From an uncultured Roseateles sp. (lineage in GTDB: Bacteria; Pseudomonadota; Gammaproteobacteria; Burkholderiales; Burkholderiaceae), in contig CAMPJJ010000037.1 of assembly GCA_946886855.1 (NCBI GenBank), positions 1-45,791 of the forward strand: a stretch of DNA of 45,791 bases. Reading direction: 5' to 3'. Within the stretch, counting starts at the first letter, position 1; every line of letters starts with the position of its first letter. A program made the translations under genes and the position numbers. The notes under the pieces are model-generated. The model worked only from the letters and a program-made list of their open reading frames with translations, had not been told where the DNA came from and made no database searches. Below are positions 1 to 8,459 of the stretch, in pieces.

Positions 1-843
1 TCGTCGCCCAGGCCGAGCGTGGCCTCGCATGTCAGATGCTGCGTCTGCGACGACCAGGTCGTTCTGCTGGACCTGCGGCGAAGCCGCTACCTGAGCCTGC
101 CCGACAAGATCAGCCGCGCGCTGTCGATTGAGGTTCACGGATGGCCTCAATCCAGCGACGCGACGAGCGCGCCACTCTCGCCGTCCGCCATGGAGACCGC
201 TGTTGAGACCGCTGTTGAGAGTGCCTTGGGTCGCCTAAAGCACCTGGGCCTTGTCACCGACGACCGGTCGATGCAGCGCTGGACGAAACGAATGCACGCG
301 GCGACGCTGCAGCGTCGACCCACCCTACCGCCAGCTACCTCGTCGGTGGCTTTCGACTTTCTATCGACGCCACCGCTGTCGACTCGCGACGTGCTGCAGT
401 TCCTGCGCAGCGCCACGCTGGCAGCCTGGTGGCTGCGTACGCAGTCGCTGGACACCATCGCTACTCGAGTCGCGCGCCGCCGTCCAAGTTCAATGGTGGC
501 GCACGCCGGCGCTGACGCTCCCCCGCCGTTGCGTGCAGCAGCCCGCGCCCCCGCGAAGGATCCAGCCGAGTCCACCTCGCCCGGCCCCGACGCGGCCAGG
601 CTTCGCGCGGCAGCGCTCGCCTTTGAGCGCCTTCGCCCCTTGGCCTTCACAGCGCACGATCGTTGCCTGCACGATTCGCTGTCCCTGGTGGTGTTTCTCG
701 CGTTCAAGGGCTTGAGCGCGAGCTGGGTCATCGGCGTGCGAACCCGGCCTTTCGGGGCGCATTCGTGGGTGCAGAGCGGCAGCCTTGTCCTGAACGACCA
801 ACATGAGCAGGTTCGCGCCTTTCGGCCGATCCTCGTGGTCTGA
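1..843 (+). CDS. Lasso peptide maturation protein B (leader peptidase with RRE domain), 5' end cut by window
   Basis: Transglutaminase-like cysteine protease that removes the leader from a lasso precursor before ring closure. The reading frame is open from base 1; GTG at 19 is the first possible start, but the true start is probably a few codons further left. The N-terminus (HVRCC...VVLLDLRRSRYLSLP) resembles the PqqD-like leader-recognition domain fused to B in proteobacteria. Counting from GTG 19, the C-terminal half carries the expected catalytic triad: Cys216 (DRCLHDS), His248 (GAHSWVQ) and Asp260 (VLND). The middle (about residues 160-200) is Ala/Pro-rich linker. A 12-nt tandem duplication at 193-216 encodes a doubled ETAV. 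The stop lies 16 nt before the synthetase start, so they form one operon. Family assignment is firm; the precursor gene is expected upstream. Confidence 0.88.
   Translation, partial: SSPRPSVASHVRCCVCDDQVVLLDLRRSRYLSLPDKISRALSIEVHGWPQSSDATSAPLSPSAMETAVETAVESALGRLKHLGLVTDDRSMQRWTKRMHAATLQRRPTLPPATSSVAFDFLSTPPLSTRDVLQFLRSATLAAWWLRTQSLDTIATRVARRRPSSMVAHAGADAPPPLRAAARAPAKDPAESTSPGPDAARLRAAALAFERLRPLAFTAHDRCLHDSLSLVVFLAFKGLSASWVIGVRTRPFGAHSWVQSGSLVLNDQHEQVRAFRPILVV
193..216 (+). repeat. 12-nt tandem duplication inside lasso gene B
   Basis: Unit GAGACCGCTGTT occurs twice head to tail, adding four residues in frame (ETAV twice). Confidence 0.9.
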
Positions 844-859
844 CCAAGTGGCAAGGCTC

Positions 860-2869
860 ATGTTCCGCTACCTTGCCTTCGCCTGGAACCCGGCCGACCC
901 CAACGGCGCGGCGTGCGCGGCAGCCATGAATGCGCAGTGGGCCGACGTCCAGCGTGCGCGTCCGCAGCGGCCAGGAGCGGATTCATCCGAGTGGATCCTG
1001 GCCCACGTGACACGGGGCTTACGTGTCCACATGACCGGTGCCCGCCCGGGCGTCAACCAGGCGTTCGCACTGCTCGGCGATCGAGGCAATGGTGGCAATG
1101 GCGGCAATGGCGGCGATCACCGGATTTACCGGAATGACCGGCCCCTCGGGATTGGCCCCGCCGACGGCGGCGCTCACGGCGGCGCTCACGGCGGCGCTCA
1201 CGGCGCCCAGACTCACGCGCATGCCATGGATACGGCCCAGGGCGTCATCCTGGGCAAAGTCTTTCGAACCGAGCGGCTGCACCTGCCCGCCGCGCGGCAT
1301 ATCGAACTCACCAGCGTGGAGCAGCAGCGCATCCTGAGCAGCCATGGCGACCGGCTGCTCGACGAGTTCTGGGGGCGCTATGTCGCCTTTCTTCCGTCTT
1401 CCCGCGGCTTGCCCAGCGTGCTCAGAGATCCCAGCGGTGCGCTGCCCTGCTTTCGACTCGAGCACGAGGGCGTGGTGCTCATCTTCTCCTGGCTGGAGGA
1501 CGCTATGGCTTTGCTGGAACGGGTCAATCAGACACGGTCGAGATCCGGACCGCCCCTGGCAGTGAACTGGGCGGCCGTTGGCGCACTGGCTCGCTACGGC
1601 GCCCTCACCGGCCGCGAGACCGCGCTGCAGGGCCTGAGCGAAGTACTCGCCGGCGAGCGACACCAGCTCCCATTCGGACCGACTGAGGTCCTTTGGAGCG
1701 CGCCGGCGATCGCCGCGGTCCCGGTGTGCATTCCCGACGAGGTCGCCGCTCTGGAGCTTGCCACCACCGTGCGCGCATGCGCTCGCGCCTGGGCTGCCTC
1801 GAATGACCGGATCCTGCTGCGACTCTCGGGCGGCGTCGACTCCTCCATCCTCATGAGCACGCTCGCACCGCAAGGTACCGCCACCGACGTCGTGGCGATC
1901 AACTATCACTCCGTCGGCGCGGACAGCGACGAGCGGGAGTACGCACGTCAGATGGCGGCGATCGCCGGACGTGAGCTGATCGAGCAGGAACGCGACACCG
2001 ATTTTCGTCTTGACCAGGTGTTGCGCGCCGCCCGGATGCCAGCGCCGGTGCCCTACATCGGCTGGATGAACGCGCGCGCCGATGCATCCCTGGCCCTCAC
2101 CCACCAGGCGCGGGCCATGTTCACGGGGACGGGCGGAGACGCCTTGTTCTATGAATTCCCCAGATGGTGGCCGGCAGCCGACTACCTGCATGATCGCGGC
2201 ATCGATGCCGGCGTCCTGACGGCGATGCTGGACGCGGCCCGACTCGGGCGGGTCTCGATCTGGCGAGCCGCGGTATCGGCAATCCGCGAGACGCTTCGAC
2301 CTGGCCTGGCAGAGCGCTCATCGGCCGCGATGAACGACCTGCTCTCCCCCAGTCTGGGCGCTCAACCCGTCGATGCGGATCGATTCGCGCACCCGGGCTG
2401 GCGCGCAGCGGCGCGCTTGCCGCCGGGCAAGCGCAATCAAACCCAGGCCCTGATGTACCCGATGGGGTACTACGACCCCTTCGAGCGCGAGCGCGCGCCG
2501 GAACTGGTCACGCCACTCCTGTCCCAGCCGCTGATCGAGCTTTGCCTGCGCCTGCCGACCTATCAGCTCACCGCCGGCGGGTGGGGCCGCGGACTGGCGC
2601 GGCGCGCGTTCGCGCCCGTCTTGCCGGTCCAGATCGCGCGACGACGTTCCAAGGGCGGCATGGAGGAGCATGTGAGGGCGGTCCTGGACGCCAACATGGC
2701 GCAGATCCGAGCCCTTCTGCTGGAAGGGCAGTTGTGCCAGCGAGGCTTGCTGGATCGCCGCGCCATGGAAGCGCGACTGTCGGGCATGCCCACCGCCCTG
2801 CCCGGCACCGTGACGCAGCTGCACGGCCTCGTGGCCATCGAGGCTTGGCTGACGCATTGGCGGCATTGA
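860..2869 (+). CDS. Lasso peptide macrolactam synthetase C (asparagine-synthase-like)
   Basis: ATP-dependent amide ligase that activates the Asp/Glu side chain of the core peptide and closes the lasso ring onto the N-terminal amine. ATG 860 is chosen over an upstream ATG at 803 because AAGG precedes it and the family typically starts MFRYLAFxWNPADP. The N-terminal half is glutamine-amidotransferase-like but lacks a catalytic Cys2; the C-terminal half has the PP-loop SGGVDSS (nt about 1837-1857) and a downstream TGTGGDALFYE segment typical of asparagine synthetase B folds. About 669 residues, longer than many family members. A Gly/Asn/His-rich insert (nt 1085-1201), built from 9-nt and 12-nt tandem repeats, accounts for part of the excess. 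It follows B by 16 nt and precedes the exporter. Confidence 0.9.
   Translation: MFRYLAFAWNPADPNGAACAAAMNAQWADVQRARPQRPGADSSEWILAHVTRGLRVHMTGARPGVNQAFALLGDRGNGGNGGNGGDHRIYRNDRPLGIGPADGGAHGGAHGGAHGAQTHAHAMDTAQGVILGKVFRTERLHLPAARHIELTSVEQQRILSSHGDRLLDEFWGRYVAFLPSSRGLPSVLRDPSGALPCFRLEHEGVVLIFSWLEDAMALLERVNQTRSRSGPPLAVNWAAVGALARYGALTGRETALQGLSEVLAGERHQLPFGPTEVLWSAPAIAAVPVCIPDEVAALELATTVRACARAWAASNDRILLRLSGGVDSSILMSTLAPQGTATDVVAINYHSVGADSDEREYARQMAAIAGRELIEQERDTDFRLDQVLRAARMPAPVPYIGWMNARADASLALTHQARAMFTGTGGDALFYEFPRWWPAADYLHDRGIDAGVLTAMLDAARLGRVSIWRAAVSAIRETLRPGLAERSSAAMNDLLSPSLGAQPVDADRFAHPGWRAAARLPPGKRNQTQALMYPMGYYDPFERERAPELVTPLLSQPLIELCLRLPTYQLTAGGWGRGLARRAFAPVLPVQIARRRSKGGMEEHVRAVLDANMAQIRALLLEGQLCQRGLLDRRAMEARLSGMPTALPGTVTQLHGLVAIEAWLTHWRH
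1085..1201 (+). repeat. In-frame repeats in lasso synthetase: 9-nt x3 and 12-nt x3
   Basis: Positions 1085-1111 hold three 9-nt units close to GGCAATGGC (Gly-Asn-Gly repeats). Positions 1166-1201 hold three identical 12-nt units GGCGGCGCTCAC (Gly-Gly-Ala-His). Both are multiples of three and leave the frame intact. They fall in a surface-loop-like insert of the amidotransferase half. Confidence 0.92.
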
Positions 2870-3075
2870 GACGCGCTGCCATGCACCGCGTGGTCGCCCG
2901 CCGGTCGTGAGTTGCCAGTTGGGAGCTATCCGCTGGTAATGGTCAGGTGGGATTTGCCAGTCAAGAGCCGTCGAGCGCTCCCCAATTGAGAGTGCCCAGT
3001 GGACAGCTGCCATTGCCAGCCCTCAGGTGCCCATTTAGCCACGGTTACAACTACGGTGCCAACGAAGGATCAGCC

Positions 3076-5232
3076 ATGACGATGCACAAGCAGGCCGTCG
3101 CAGCGATGGTAGTCCTCGCTCGCGAGATGGACCGACCGGTCACGATGCGGCTGGTTGCAGCCATTGTCATTTGCGTCCTGGGGGGAGCCATCGCCGCGCT
3201 CTCGCCCCTGGCCTTGAGGGCCGTGATCGACGCCGTGGGCGGTCCGGCATCGCCCGCCTGCCTCATGACTGGGGCGCTGTGCACGGGTCACTGGGTCGTG
3301 CTGCTGGCCGCATACGTCGGCGCCATGGCCTTGGTGAGGCTGGCAGCCGAAGTGCGGGCAGTCCTGACAAGCGCGGCCGACCAGCACGTGCTGGCACGGC
3401 TGCGACAACGCTACTTCGAGCAGCTGCTGAGCCTGCCCTTGTCCTTTCATCTGGAGCGCCGCACCGGGGCCCAGCTCCAGGATCTGCAGCAGGCCTGCAT
3501 AGGCTACCAACTGATCAGCTACCACTGCGTGAACAGCGTCGTCCCCGTGATCGTGGAGACGTCCCTGGTGATGGGCGTGCTGACGATGCTGGGCCAGCCC
3601 TTCCTCACCTTGACCGTGCTCGCCACCGCCGCGGCCTACCTGCTCGTCATGCGCCTGGGCAGCGCGCGGCTCCACACGGCCGCGGCGGGCGTCACCGGGG
3701 CCAGCGCCGAGATGCACGCGAGACTGGCCGAAGGACTGACCAACTACGAGCCGATCAAGTGCTTCGCGGCGGAGCACCAGATCCTCGCCCGCTTCGGGAG
3801 CACGAACACCGAATTGGAGCGCCACTGGTCGAGCTTGCAACGCGCCGGCCTGCGACGTGGGTCTGCGGCGATCGCGGTCTTCGCCACCTCGATGAGCGTC
3901 GCACTCGCGCTGGCGGGTTTGGCCGTCGTGAACGGATCGCTGACGGTGGGCGGTTTCGTCCTCGTGAACCTGTACATGCTGCAGCTGGCGCGGCCGTTCG
4001 AGACGCTTTGCGGCGCAGTCCGCGATGTCAGTCAGGCGCTTGCGTTCATCGGCCCGGTGCTGGACGTGCTGGCCATGCCAGCGGCGGAGGGGTACCCGGC
4101 CGACCATGCGCGCCACGCCCACGACATTGACGACGACCTTCACGACGTCGGCGATGACAGCCGCGATGACAGCCGCGATCAAGGCCGCGATCAAGGCCGC
4201 GATGACGGCCTCGATGACGGCCTCGATGACGACCGTCACGCCCTCCATACCGCGCACACCCGCCCAATCACCCCGCCTGGCATTCAGCCCGGCACTCAGC
4301 CTGCCATTCAGGCGGCTGCTCGCGCTGTGGATGATGGCGGACTGAGCGCATTGCCACGCCACCTGACGGCCGGGGCGACGTCGATGGATTGCGCATGCGT
4401 CGCCATGAGCCCTTTCACGCTGGCGACTCGCGGCGCGCCGTCGGTCGCCTTTCTCGGCATTGATCTCTCGTTGGGCGACCGGCCCAATATCCTGCACGAT
4501 CTGAACCTGGAGCTTCCCGCCGGTTGCACGACTGCCCTGGTCGGCCAAAGTGGAAGTGGCAAATCCACACTCATCCGCCTCCTGCTGCGCCTGTATGAAC
4601 CCGCCCGCGGAAGAATCTTCCTGGACGGCGTGAGCATTGATGCGTTGCCGGTTCGATCGGTGCGCCAGATGGTGGCCCTGGTGCCGCAGGACATCATCTT
4701 GATGAACTCGAGCCTTGGGGACAACATCGCGTTGGGGCGCAGCGAGAGCACGCCCGAGGAGATCGAGCGCGCGGCGTGCTTGGCCGGGTTGCACGCCTTT
4801 GTCCGCGCCCTGCCCGCGGGTTACGACACGCCCCTAGGGGAACGCGGCTTGAAGGTGTCGGGCGGCGAGCGGCAGCGCATCGCCATTGCGCGCGCGATCC
4901 TTCGAGACCCATCGATCCTCGTGCTCGACGAAGCCACCTCGATGCTGGACTCCACGAGCGAGGCCCAGGTCCTGGCGAACCTGCGGCGCCTCAGCAAGGG
5001 TCGCACGACGCTGATGGTGGCGCACCGTCTCTCGACCATACAGCGCGCCGACCAGATCGCCGTACTCGAGGCCGGGCGAGTCGTGGAACAGGGCGATCAT
5101 TCATCGCTGCTGGCGCGCGGTGGACGCTACGCTGCCCTGTGGCAGGCGCAGCAAGGAGGCGGCCCCCGCCGCCGCCGCCCCCACCCGCGGCAGCCGCGCA
5201 ACGACGAACCGACGAGCCATTCAGCGCCGTGA
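3076..5232 (+). CDS. Lasso peptide export/immunity ABC transporter D (fused membrane and ATPase domains)
   Basis: Half-transporter of the McjD type that would export the mature lasso peptide and protect the producer. ATG 3076 is chosen because GAAGGAT lies 8 nt upstream; the frame is open further left (from 2947) without a ribosome site. About 718 residues. The membrane domain covers roughly residues 20-335. The ATPase domain has Walker A GQSGSGKST (nt about 4543), signature VSGGERQR (nt about 4855), Walker B ILVLDEATSMLD (nt about 4918) and the H-loop VAHRLST. Between the two domains (nt about 4110-4420) lies an unusual Asp/Arg/Gly-rich stretch made of 12-nt repeats. A gap of 206 nt separates it from C. 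An ordinary peptide or multidrug exporter would look similar; the location supports the lasso role. Confidence 0.87.
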   Translation: MTMHKQAVAAMVVLAREMDRPVTMRLVAAIVICVLGGAIAALSPLALRAVIDAVGGPASPACLMTGALCTGHWVVLLAAYVGAMALVRLAAEVRAVLTSAADQHVLARLRQRYFEQLLSLPLSFHLERRTGAQLQDLQQACIGYQLISYHCVNSVVPVIVETSLVMGVLTMLGQPFLTLTVLATAAAYLLVMRLGSARLHTAAAGVTGASAEMHARLAEGLTNYEPIKCFAAEHQILARFGSTNTELERHWSSLQRAGLRRGSAAIAVFATSMSVALALAGLAVVNGSLTVGGFVLVNLYMLQLARPFETLCGAVRDVSQALAFIGPVLDVLAMPAAEGYPADHARHAHDIDDDLHDVGDDSRDDSRDQGRDQGRDDGLDDGLDDDRHALHTAHTRPITPPGIQPGTQPAIQAAARAVDDGGLSALPRHLTAGATSMDCACVAMSPFTLATRGAPSVAFLGIDLSLGDRPNILHDLNLELPAGCTTALVGQSGSGKSTLIRLLLRLYEPARGRIFLDGVSIDALPVRSVRQMVALVPQDIILMNSSLGDNIALGRSESTPEEIERAACLAGLHAFVRALPAGYDTPLGERGLKVSGGERQRIAIARAILRDPSILVLDEATSMLDSTSEAQVLANLRRLSKGRTTLMVAHRLSTIQRADQIAVLEAGRVVEQGDHSSLLARGGRYAALWQAQQGGGPRRRRPHPRQPRNDEPTSHSAP
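4153..4224 (+). repeat. Six 12-nt units arranged as three successive pairs, in frame in the ABC transporter
   Basis: The run reads GATGACAGCCGC twice, GATCAAGGCCGC twice, then GATGACGGCCTC twice, followed by a partial GATGACGACC. Each neighbouring pair is identical, while the pairs differ from one another. The product is a DDSR, DQGR, DDGL repeat in the linker between membrane domain and ATPase. Confidence 0.93.
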
Positions 5233-5373
5233 ACAACGCGCCAGCATGCGACGCAGAGATCCGCATCTGGGCCGTACCTGGAACGCACCTGGGCCGCCCC
5301 CGACCCTCGCGTGGGCCGTTCCTGAGCGGTGCACTCAGCGGTACCTGGTGCCACACTGGAGCGGATGTCCCGC

Positions 5374-7974
5374 TCACTGCAGCCGATCGTCGGTGCAGAC
5401 CGGCCCCGTATCGCCGAGCTGCTTGAAGGTGCGCATCGGCTCCCAGCGCGCGTACTGCTGCGCCAGGCTCGCGACCGTCTCTCCTGCGACGAGGGGCACT
5501 GTTCGCTTCTCGCCGTTGAGCCAGAACTTGTACCAGTCCACGTTGCCTTGCAGCGAGATCATCCGGTCGGCGGGCCGCCCCAGCGCATGTTCGCCTTCGG
5601 GCAACAGGATCATTTCCGCGGGCTTGTATTGACGCCGCAGCAGCGCGTAGATGTCCCAGTTGTTGTGCACGGTGGTGCCATAGGCTTCCACGCGGATGGC
5701 GGCTCGTATGCAATCGGTGTGCAGCGACGGATCGTTGGCTAGCCAGTTCTTGCGCCAGGGACCATAGAGCCCGCCGCCGTTGGCCCGTTCTTTCTTCATG
5801 AGCAGGCTGTCGGTCGCGGCGTTGGTGATGGTCAGGGAGAACAAGGTGTTGGCGTCCCCGTCCAGGAGCGACGCCGCGCGGATGGGCACATCCGAGAACG
5901 TCACGAGGTTCAGCACCAGCTCGCCCGTGCCACTCCAGCCCATGAGTCCCACCCGGTCGCGATCGACGATGCCTTGCGCCGCCAGGGCATCGATGGCGCC
6001 ACGCACGCCCTGCACGAAGGCCACCCGCTGCTCGCGGACGTCCTCCGGCATGCCCCCGTTCGGGGCCAGGGGCAGCGCCAGCACCAGGATGTTCTCCCGC
6101 AGGAACGCCCGTCCGGCAAAGCCGCTGGTGTAGCCGTCGTAGATGTTCGATCCGTCGCGGTAGAAGCGATCCGGCGAAAACCCATAGGACTGGATCACGG
6201 TCGCGTGGCGTTTGGCCGGGTCGAAGTCGGCGGGCACCATCAGCCCACCCTGCCACGTCCGACCGCTGACGTCCCGCCAAGCGTACGGACGCATCGATCC
6301 CCACGAGGCCGGCTTGAACTGCGGATTGAGCTCGGTCAGCCGCACCGTCGCTTTGCCCGGGGCGCTGGCCTGGATGTCCGGCGGCTGGTTCAGCGATTGC
6401 CTCACCTGCACTCGCCATGTGGAGGACTCAGCATCATGAGGCGCTGCGGGCTGCGCGACCGACGCCGCGGCCGAGGCAGTAGGCTTAGTCGCAGCCGTGA
6501 CCCCTACCGGGGTAGCGCCCGACGCCGAAGCAGCGCCCGAGGTCGGAACCGCGCCCGTGCTCGGAGCCACGCCCGGCGCCACAGCGTTTGAGTGAAGCGC
6601 TGCCTCCTCAAGCCATCCGTCACCGGCACGGTCACGAACGAAACGGCGATGCCGGTCGCCGTCGATCACGATGACGCCCTCCCCAGGTCCAGGTGCCGAG
6701 AACGCGCCCTTGGCTCGCCCCTGAAGCGCCGCGATGTCCTTCCACTGGCCGCTGTCGGGCCAATATTCGATGACGTGAGAGGCGCTGCCGGGATCGCCGC
6801 TGCCCGTCTCGCGCGGAAGGAAGGTGCCGGCGATGACCACCGAACGTCCGCCGTTCACCCACACGCCGGGCGCACGCGCTTGGGTGTCGGCCACGGCGTC
6901 GTCCGGTGCATCCACGATGGTGTGCAACTGGCGGTCCGAGAGCCGGTATGCAACCAGGCGACGCGTCACGTAGCTCGACGGGCGCGTGAAGTAGCTCTGC
7001 GGGTCCATCGTCAACGCGGCGCCGAACTGCGCGCTGGATTGCGCGATAAAGGGATACTGCTTGGACCAGTCCCGGTGACGTTCGGGCTCGAGCTTGGGCA
7101 GCAGCGCCCAGCGGCCATCGGGCGAGATGCTAACCGGCGGCGGGCGCAGGTTGGCCTCGGCGAACGGCTCTCCCAGTGTCTGCTCCTGCCCTCGCGCTCC
7201 CGCGGCCACGGTGTAGTACTGATAGCGCCGCTGCTGGCTTCCCAGGTCCTCATGACCGAAATGCAGGCTCCAAAATGAGATCGTTCCGGCCACGATGGCG
7301 CGCGCGCCTGCAGGGGCCGGCGGGTTGGGCACGGGCGACACATAGACCACCCGCTGGAGGTCATCGGACACATCGAAGGCCACGACACCGTTCGGCGCGA
7401 AGGTGAGCGGGGTGAGCCGGCGAGTCAGCGTATCGAGCTTGTAGGCCTGGAAGGGCGCGTCGTTCATGCGCGCGCGCATCACGAGGGTGCGATCGTCGAT
7501 CCAGCGCACGTTCGTCAGAGACGGGACCGCGTCATTGTTGTCCCGCCGCGCGTGCACGCGCAGCACTGGCTGCGGGGGCTGGGCACGACCGGTGTCCAGG
7601 ACTCGCGCGCTCACGTCGAGCAGCAGGATGTCGTACTGGTTCACGTCCGAGGCGACCACCGACTTGCGCGTGACGATGAACAGCTGCTGCCCCCCCGGCG
7701 AGCGCTGCATCTGCAAGGTCTCGTCGTCCAGGTTCACAGGTTGGATGATGCGGGTGAACTCGACGAGGTCCTGAACCGTGGGCCCCACCGCGGCATCCGC
7801 CGGGGCCGGGGCGCAGACGGCAAGCAGTGCCGCGGCAACCGTTGCGAAGCATCCGCTGCCAGCGAGGAGCGGCCACGCCCGGCCGCCGTTGAACATGCGC
7901 GAGAGTGTTCGAAAGCGGGCGCCGGCGCCACTAGGCGCGGCCGGACGACGTTGAGTGGGTTTTGGAGACAGCAT
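5374..7974 (-). CDS. Lasso peptide isopeptidase (S9 prolyl-oligopeptidase family)
   Basis: Alpha/beta-hydrolase-fold serine peptidase of the family that opens lasso peptides at the isopeptide bond after re-uptake. The start at ATG 7974 (MLSPKPTQ) precedes a secretion-type N-terminus with a hydrophobic run ending ADAAVG; the frame extends to 8163 only by reading through an 8-nt repeat, so that start is rejected. About 866 residues: N-terminal beta-propeller-like region, then the catalytic domain with nucleophile motif GWSGTGE (nt about 5920-5940) and a late His in EGEHALGR (nt about 5580). An Ala/Pro/Thr-rich insert sits at nt about 6430-6600. It converges on the lasso B-C-D operon and is followed upstream by a TonB receptor, the usual partner. 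Assignment as isopeptidase rather than generic S9 peptidase rests on this context. Confidence 0.82.
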   Translation of the reverse strand: MLSPKPTQRRPAAPSGAGARFRTLSRMFNGGRAWPLLAGSGCFATVAAALLAVCAPAPADAAVGPTVQDLVEFTRIIQPVNLDDETLQMQRSPGGQQLFIVTRKSVVASDVNQYDILLLDVSARVLDTGRAQPPQPVLRVHARRDNNDAVPSLTNVRWIDDRTLVMRARMNDAPFQAYKLDTLTRRLTPLTFAPNGVVAFDVSDDLQRVVYVSPVPNPPAPAGARAIVAGTISFWSLHFGHEDLGSQQRRYQYYTVAAGARGQEQTLGEPFAEANLRPPPVSISPDGRWALLPKLEPERHRDWSKQYPFIAQSSAQFGAALTMDPQSYFTRPSSYVTRRLVAYRLSDRQLHTIVDAPDDAVADTQARAPGVWVNGGRSVVIAGTFLPRETGSGDPGSASHVIEYWPDSGQWKDIAALQGRAKGAFSAPGPGEGVIVIDGDRHRRFVRDRAGDGWLEEAALHSNAVAPGVAPSTGAVPTSGAASASGATPVGVTAATKPTASAAASVAQPAAPHDAESSTWRVQVRQSLNQPPDIQASAPGKATVRLTELNPQFKPASWGSMRPYAWRDVSGRTWQGGLMVPADFDPAKRHATVIQSYGFSPDRFYRDGSNIYDGYTSGFAGRAFLRENILVLALPLAPNGGMPEDVREQRVAFVQGVRGAIDALAAQGIVDRDRVGLMGWSGTGELVLNLVTFSDVPIRAASLLDGDANTLFSLTITNAATDSLLMKKERANGGGLYGPWRKNWLANDPSLHTDCIRAAIRVEAYGTTVHNNWDIYALLRRQYKPAEMILLPEGEHALGRPADRMISLQGNVDWYKFWLNGEKRTVPLVAGETVASLAQQYARWEPMRTFKQLGDTGPVCTDDRLQ

Positions 7975-8459
7975 GGTCCATTCCGGCGTGTGCGCCGGCT
8001 TAAAAGTTGTTTGGTGCCAAGAGCGGCAGGGAATGTCCAACGGGCCAAAGGGCCAAAGGGCCAAAGGGCCAAAGGGCAAGAGGGCAAGAGGGCAAGAGGG
8101 CAAGAAGGCAAGAGGGCTAGAGCGCCAAGGGCCCGGGAAGTGCAGGCGGCCAGACGCGCGCACGGGCTCACGTCAGCCTTCGGCAGGCCTGCCTGGGCGT
8201 TGTGCCTGGGCGTTGTGCCAGGGCCGCAATCGGCCGGCCGGTGTGGAGGGATCGCTGACGGGAAGCCGTTGGGGAAGCCTTTGGGTAAGCCTTTGAGGCG
8301 AGACCATGGAGGCCAAGACATCAACCCATCAGCGCAAGGCCAGTGCCGGCGAGGCGAACGACTGACGTGGATGACGCTGGCCCGCGATGCCCACCCGCGG
8401 TGCTCGACGGCTTGCGGATCGGCGATCGATGCTCGCGGCTCAGCGCACTGGGTCGGGCG
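7975..8459. other. Gene-free gap holding an 8-nt repeat array and a 12-nt triplet
   Basis: Between the isopeptidase start and the receptor stop no convincing gene is seen on either strand. No lasso-precursor-like ORF (short, penultimate leader Thr, core Asp/Glu at position 7-9) was found. The gap holds the 8042-8121 array, a roughly 13-nt direct repeat near 8206-8232 and a degenerate 12-nt unit three times at 8261-8296. Confidence 0.6.
8042..8121 (+). repeat. 8-nt tandem array, about ten units
   Basis: Four units GGGCCAAA are followed by units of GGGCAAGA with drift at the end. It lies upstream of the isopeptidase start codon. No spacers, so this is not a CRISPR array. Confidence 0.93.

Noticed and set aside
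2870..3075. Hidden lasso precursor between synthetase and exporter
   Set aside because: Only very short ORFs without leader or core features are present.
5233..5373. Terminator between the converging exporter and isopeptidase genes
   Set aside because: Only a 5-bp stem (CTGAG...CTCAG) and no T-run; too weak to call.
8042..8121. CRISPR-like array
   Set aside because: Units are directly adjacent with no spacers; this and the other arrays are simple tandem repeats.
7975..8163. Upstream start of the isopeptidase at 8163
   Set aside because: Would translate the octamer array into a Pro/Leu/Ala repeat ahead of the normal signal peptide; ATG 7974 fits better.
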